A DNA stretch of 64,000 nucleotides from Methylobacterium nodulans ORS 2060 (GTDB lineage: Bacteria > Pseudomonadota > Alphaproteobacteria > Rhizobiales > Beijerinckiaceae). The stretch is taken from the NCBI RefSeq assembly GCF_000022085.1, contig NC_011894.1, forward strand, positions 1,018,501 to 1,082,500, read 5' to 3'. Of the stretch, positions 61,628 to 64,000 are shown in pieces. The notes beneath the pieces were generated by a model that was given only the letters and a program-made list of their open reading frames with translations, did no database searches and was not told where the DNA came from. Position numbers and translations under genes: made by a program. Every line of letters starts with the position of its first letter. Position 1 is the stretch's first letter.

Positions 61628-63078
61628 TGATACTGCGTCGGCTATCTTTCCGTGCCGCAGCACTCCACAAAACCCGCGGGAACCCCTCTCCCGTGCGGGA
61701 GAGGGGTAGGGGTGAGGGCCCAGGTGGTTCAGCAAGGGGACTGAACCGGCCCGCTGCCAGCACCACGGCTTCAGAATCATTGCGGAACGGTCCGGGACCC
61801 TCACCCCTACCCCTCTCCCGCACGGGAGAGGGGGTCCGCGTCGCGCTTCCTCTGCCGGGCTGGAAGGCCGCCGCCCTCGCCCTCCTCCTCACCTCGCCGG
61901 CTCTCGCCCTGGAGCCCGGCGACCTCACCCTCACGGTGACGCCCGAGACCGGCGGCAATGCCACGCCCTATCCGCGCGAGATGGTGCTGCTGCATATCCG
62001 CGGCACCTACCGGGCTCAGATCACCCTGGAGGACCTGCGCCAGCCGCCGCTGCAGAACTTCAGCTGGACCCAGCTCGGGCGCGACCGCTGGTTCAAGACC
62101 AGCGTCGACGGCCAGGAGGCGCGCGGGTTCGAGCGCGTGGTCGCGGTCTTTCCCCAGCATGCCGGGCAGTTCACCATCGACCCCTTCGTCCACCGCCTGA
62201 CCATCGTCGATGGCGGTGGGCGTCGGGTCGTCGACGTGCCCTCGGCGCCCGTGCCCCTTGCGGTGAAGGCCTGGACCGGCCCGGGCGGCCCGGAGGTCAA
62301 GGAGCCGTGGTGGCTGCCCGCCTCTGCCGTGACCGTCACGGATGTGTGGAACCCGGAGCCCGAGACCCTGAAGGTCGGCGAATCGGCGCGCCGCACCGTC
62401 ATCATCGAGGCGAAGGGGATGACCGGCGACGGCCTGCCGCCGCGCCCGATCATGCGCACGCGCGGCGTGCTGACCTTCGCGGGGCCGACCGAGCGGCAGA
62501 CCGTGATCACGCCGACCGGCCCGGTCAGCCGCGCCACCTATCAGTGGGACGTGCGCCCCGGCGTGTCCGAGCCAGTCACGCTCAGTGAGATCCGGGTGCC
62601 GTGGTTCGACACGGTTTCGCGCACCATGCGGGAGGCCGAGATCCCGGCCCGCATCGTGGGCAGCCGCGCCAAGGCCGACCCGGACGAGGCCGATCGCCCG
62701 CCGCCCCGCTCACCGTGGCTCGCACCGCTCGCGAGCCTTGCCGCCTTCGGGCTCGGATTGATTTTATTTGCCGGCTTCAGAACAACATCGGATCCACGTA
62801 TCGGCCTCCTGCGCGCCCTGCGGCGGGCCGCCCGCCGCGGCGACGGCTTGAGCGTGCGGGCGCTCCTGTCCGGCGCGGATCCGGCGCTGGCCGACCATTG
62901 GCGGCGCGACCCTGCGACGGCGCCCCATCTCGCCGCCCTCGACCGGGCGCTGTTCGGGCCGGGCGAGACCCCGATGCCGGACCTGTCCGCCCTGGTCCGG
63001 GCGCTCGCGGCGAGCCGCCCGCCCTTCCGGCGCCCGTCCGCGCCCGATCCGCTTGCGTCTCTCGACGGTCTCCGCTGA
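61627..63078 (+). CDS. BatD-like protein, 483 aa, signal region split by an in-frame repeat
   Basis: The ATG at 61627 overlaps the batC-like stop. 'MILRRLSFRAAALHK' starts a signal peptide, then about 55 codons of a palindromic repeat ('RGNPSPVRERGRGEGPGGSA', 'GPGPSPLPLSRTGEGVRV') are read in frame, and the hydrophobic core and cleavage site resume ('KAAALALLLTSPALALEPG'). Beta-rich BatD-type domains follow, one C-terminal membrane helix ('ASLAAFGLGLILFAGF', near residue 385), and a basic cytoplasmic tail. Whether export still works is unknown; a downstream start could also be used. Confidence 0.85.
   Translation: MILRRLSFRAAALHKTRGNPSPVRERGRGEGPGGSARGLNRPAASTTASESLRNGPGPSPLPLSRTGEGVRVALPLPGWKAAALALLLTSPALALEPGDLTLTVTPETGGNATPYPREMVLLHIRGTYRAQITLEDLRQPPLQNFSWTQLGRDRWFKTSVDGQEARGFERVVAVFPQHAGQFTIDPFVHRLTIVDGGGRRVVDVPSAPVPLAVKAWTGPGGPEVKEPWWLPASAVTVTDVWNPEPETLKVGESARRTVIIEAKGMTGDGLPPRPIMRTRGVLTFAGPTERQTVITPTGPVSRATYQWDVRPGVSEPVTLSEIRVPWFDTVSRTMREAEIPARIVGSRAKADPDEADRPPPRSPWLAPLASLAAFGLGLILFAGFRTTSDPRIGLLRALRRAARRGDGLSVRALLSGADPALADHWRRDPATAPHLAALDRALFGPGETPMPDLSALVRALAASRPPFRRPSAPDPLASLDGLR
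61676..61840. repeat. palindromic element with CCCTCTCCCG ends, copy 2 (inside the batD-like gene)
   Basis: Termini GCGGGAACCCCTCTCCCG and CGGGAGAGGGGGTCCGC pair across the element; each end is also a short hairpin. Interior blocks match the copy at 30970-31150 in order. The core of 153 bp (61682-61834) is a multiple of three and has no stop in the gene's frame. Confidence 0.85.
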
Positions 63079-63169
63079 AACGCCGCCGTTCGGCCACGCC
63101 GCCTGCCCGGAATGGCCAAGGTTGCGCGCGAGCCTCCGCGCCCCGAATCGCCAGAACCGGAGCGCAGCC

Positions 63170-64000
63170 ATGCCGAGCCTCACCCGCCGCGCCGCCCTGA
63201 TCGGCAGCCTTCTCCTCTCCTGCGCCGCCCGCGCCGCGGAAGGGCCGGAAGAGGCCATCGCGCGGCTAGCGGCCCTGGAGCGGCAGGATGGCGGACGCCT
63301 CGGCCTGACCGTCCGCGACACCGGAACCGGACGCGTCCTCTCCTACCGGGCGGACGAGCGTTTCCCGCTCTGCAGCACGTTCAAGGCCGTGGCGGCGGCG
63401 GCCATCCTCGCCCGGGTGGATCGCGGCGAGGAGAGCCTGGAGCGCCGCATGACGTACGGCCCGGAGGATCTCGACACCTATGCGCCGGTGACGGGCCGCC
63501 GCGTGGCCGAGGGCGGGATCAGCCTTGGCGACGCCTGCGCGGCGGCCGTGATCTGGAGCGACAACACCGCCGGAAACCTGATGCTGCAGGCGCTCGGCGG
63601 GCCGGAGGGCGTCACCGCCTTCGCCCGGGCGCAGGGTGACACGGTCACCCGGCTCGACCGCACCGAGCCGACCCTCAACACCGCGATTCCGGGCGATCCG
63701 CGCGACACGACCAGCCCGGCCGCAGTGACCGGCCTGCTGGAGCGCGTGCTTCTCGGCCCCGCGCTCATGGCGGACAGCCGCGCCCGGCTCCTCGGCTGGA
63801 TGACCGAGAGCCCGACCGGCACCAAGCGCCTGCGGGCCGGCCTGCCGCCGGGCTGGACGGTTGCCGACAAGACCGGCACCGGCGAGAACGGCACCGCCAA
63901 TGTGGTGGCCCTGGTGCGCCGCCCGGCGGGTGCGCCGCTCCTCGCCAGCGTGTATCTCACGCAATCGCCGTCCGCGCCGGAGGCCCGCAACGGCCTTCAT
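63170..64000 (+). CDS. class A beta-lactamase, C-terminus cut by window edge
   Basis: Start at the ATG at 63170; 277 residues visible. A twin-arginine-like signal ('RRAALIGSLLLSCAARAAEG') leads to the periplasmic enzyme. All class A motifs are present: the active-site Ser in 'CSTFK' (69-72), 'SDN' (130-132), 'EPTLN' with Glu166, and 'KTGTGENG' starting at Lys234. A Cys precedes the catalytic Ser, but no Cys at 238 follows, so the KPC-type disulfide is absent. No ampR-like regulator is visible. Only a few C-terminal residues should be missing. Confidence 0.95.
   Translation, partial: MPSLTRRAALIGSLLLSCAARAAEGPEEAIARLAALERQDGGRLGLTVRDTGTGRVLSYRADERFPLCSTFKAVAAAAILARVDRGEESLERRMTYGPEDLDTYAPVTGRRVAEGGISLGDACAAAVIWSDNTAGNLMLQALGGPEGVTAFARAQGDTVTRLDRTEPTLNTAIPGDPRDTTSPAAVTGLLERVLLGPALMADSRARLLGWMTESPTGTKRLRAGLPPGWTVADKTGTGENGTANVVALVRRPAGAPLLASVYLTQSPSAPEARNGLH

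Overview
This 64 kb window is high-GC DNA from an alphaproteobacterium. It is most likely a Methylobacterium or close relative. That is an inference from the gene families (HWE-type sensor kinase, LuxR/LuxI pair, MoxR-VWA operon, fused TRAP transporter, SecB/Tim44/MltA/Smr block, Rho) and from short hairpin repeats of a kind I associate with Methylobacterium genomes; no 16S gene is present.

Layout. 1-2.7 kb: a partial DUF1963 gene, small hypotheticals, a CsbD protein and tRNA-Lys(CTT). 2.8-7.3 kb: leuA with a leucine-rich leader peptide and hairpin (probable attenuator), a lipoprotein, and an overlapping PhzF/Nudix pair. 7.6-12.6 kb: a compact five-gene sugar cluster (glycosyltransferase, nucleotidyltransferase, glycosyltransferase, CelD-like GNAT, methyltransferase). 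12.7-16.7 kb: CrcB/FluC channel, SelW-like protein, HWE kinase, thioesterase. 16.9-23.8 kb: aldo/keto reductase, solute-binding protein, MdtAB-like RND pump. 24-28 kb: P1 peptidase, DUF3618 pair and a PAS-PAS-receiver-LuxR fusion. 28.2-36.1 kb: a hexuronate-type catabolic set (uxuB, uxuA, GntR/FCD regulator, fused DctQM and DctP, zinc alcohol dehydrogenase) with a palindromic candidate operator. 36.2-38.2 kb: a less GC-rich pocket with a truncated VOC gene and orphan small genes.

38.3-43.8 kb is a second surface-glycan cluster (DegT aminotransferase, glycosyltransferase, SDR epimerase, GT87), broken by an IS6 transposase remnant that truncates a gtrA-like gene. 44.1-47.6 kb is a decayed island beside tRNA-Ser(GCT): a frameshifted integrase without its catalytic domain, RTX fragments, an IS5-like remnant, a beta-helix remnant and a few intact small ORFs. 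Past the tRNA lie degenerate deacetylase and CobW genes.

48.9-54.3 kb is conserved core (secB divergent from Tim44-mltA-Smr, then rho with a plausible promoter). 54.4-56 kb is a quorum-sensing pair whose luxI carries a frameshift as read here, with a lux-box-like palindrome between the genes. 56.3-63.1 kb is a MoxR-DUF58-DUF4381-VWA-VWA-TPR-BatD operon. Its BatD-like gene carries a palindromic repeat inserted in frame in the signal peptide region. A class A beta-lactamase gene runs off the right edge.

The most unusual features are the repeats: hairpin-headed elements whose stem sequences differ between copies while the loop core and tail are kept, several of which supply the stop codon of the adjacent gene, and the separate palindromic element that has become protein-coding.
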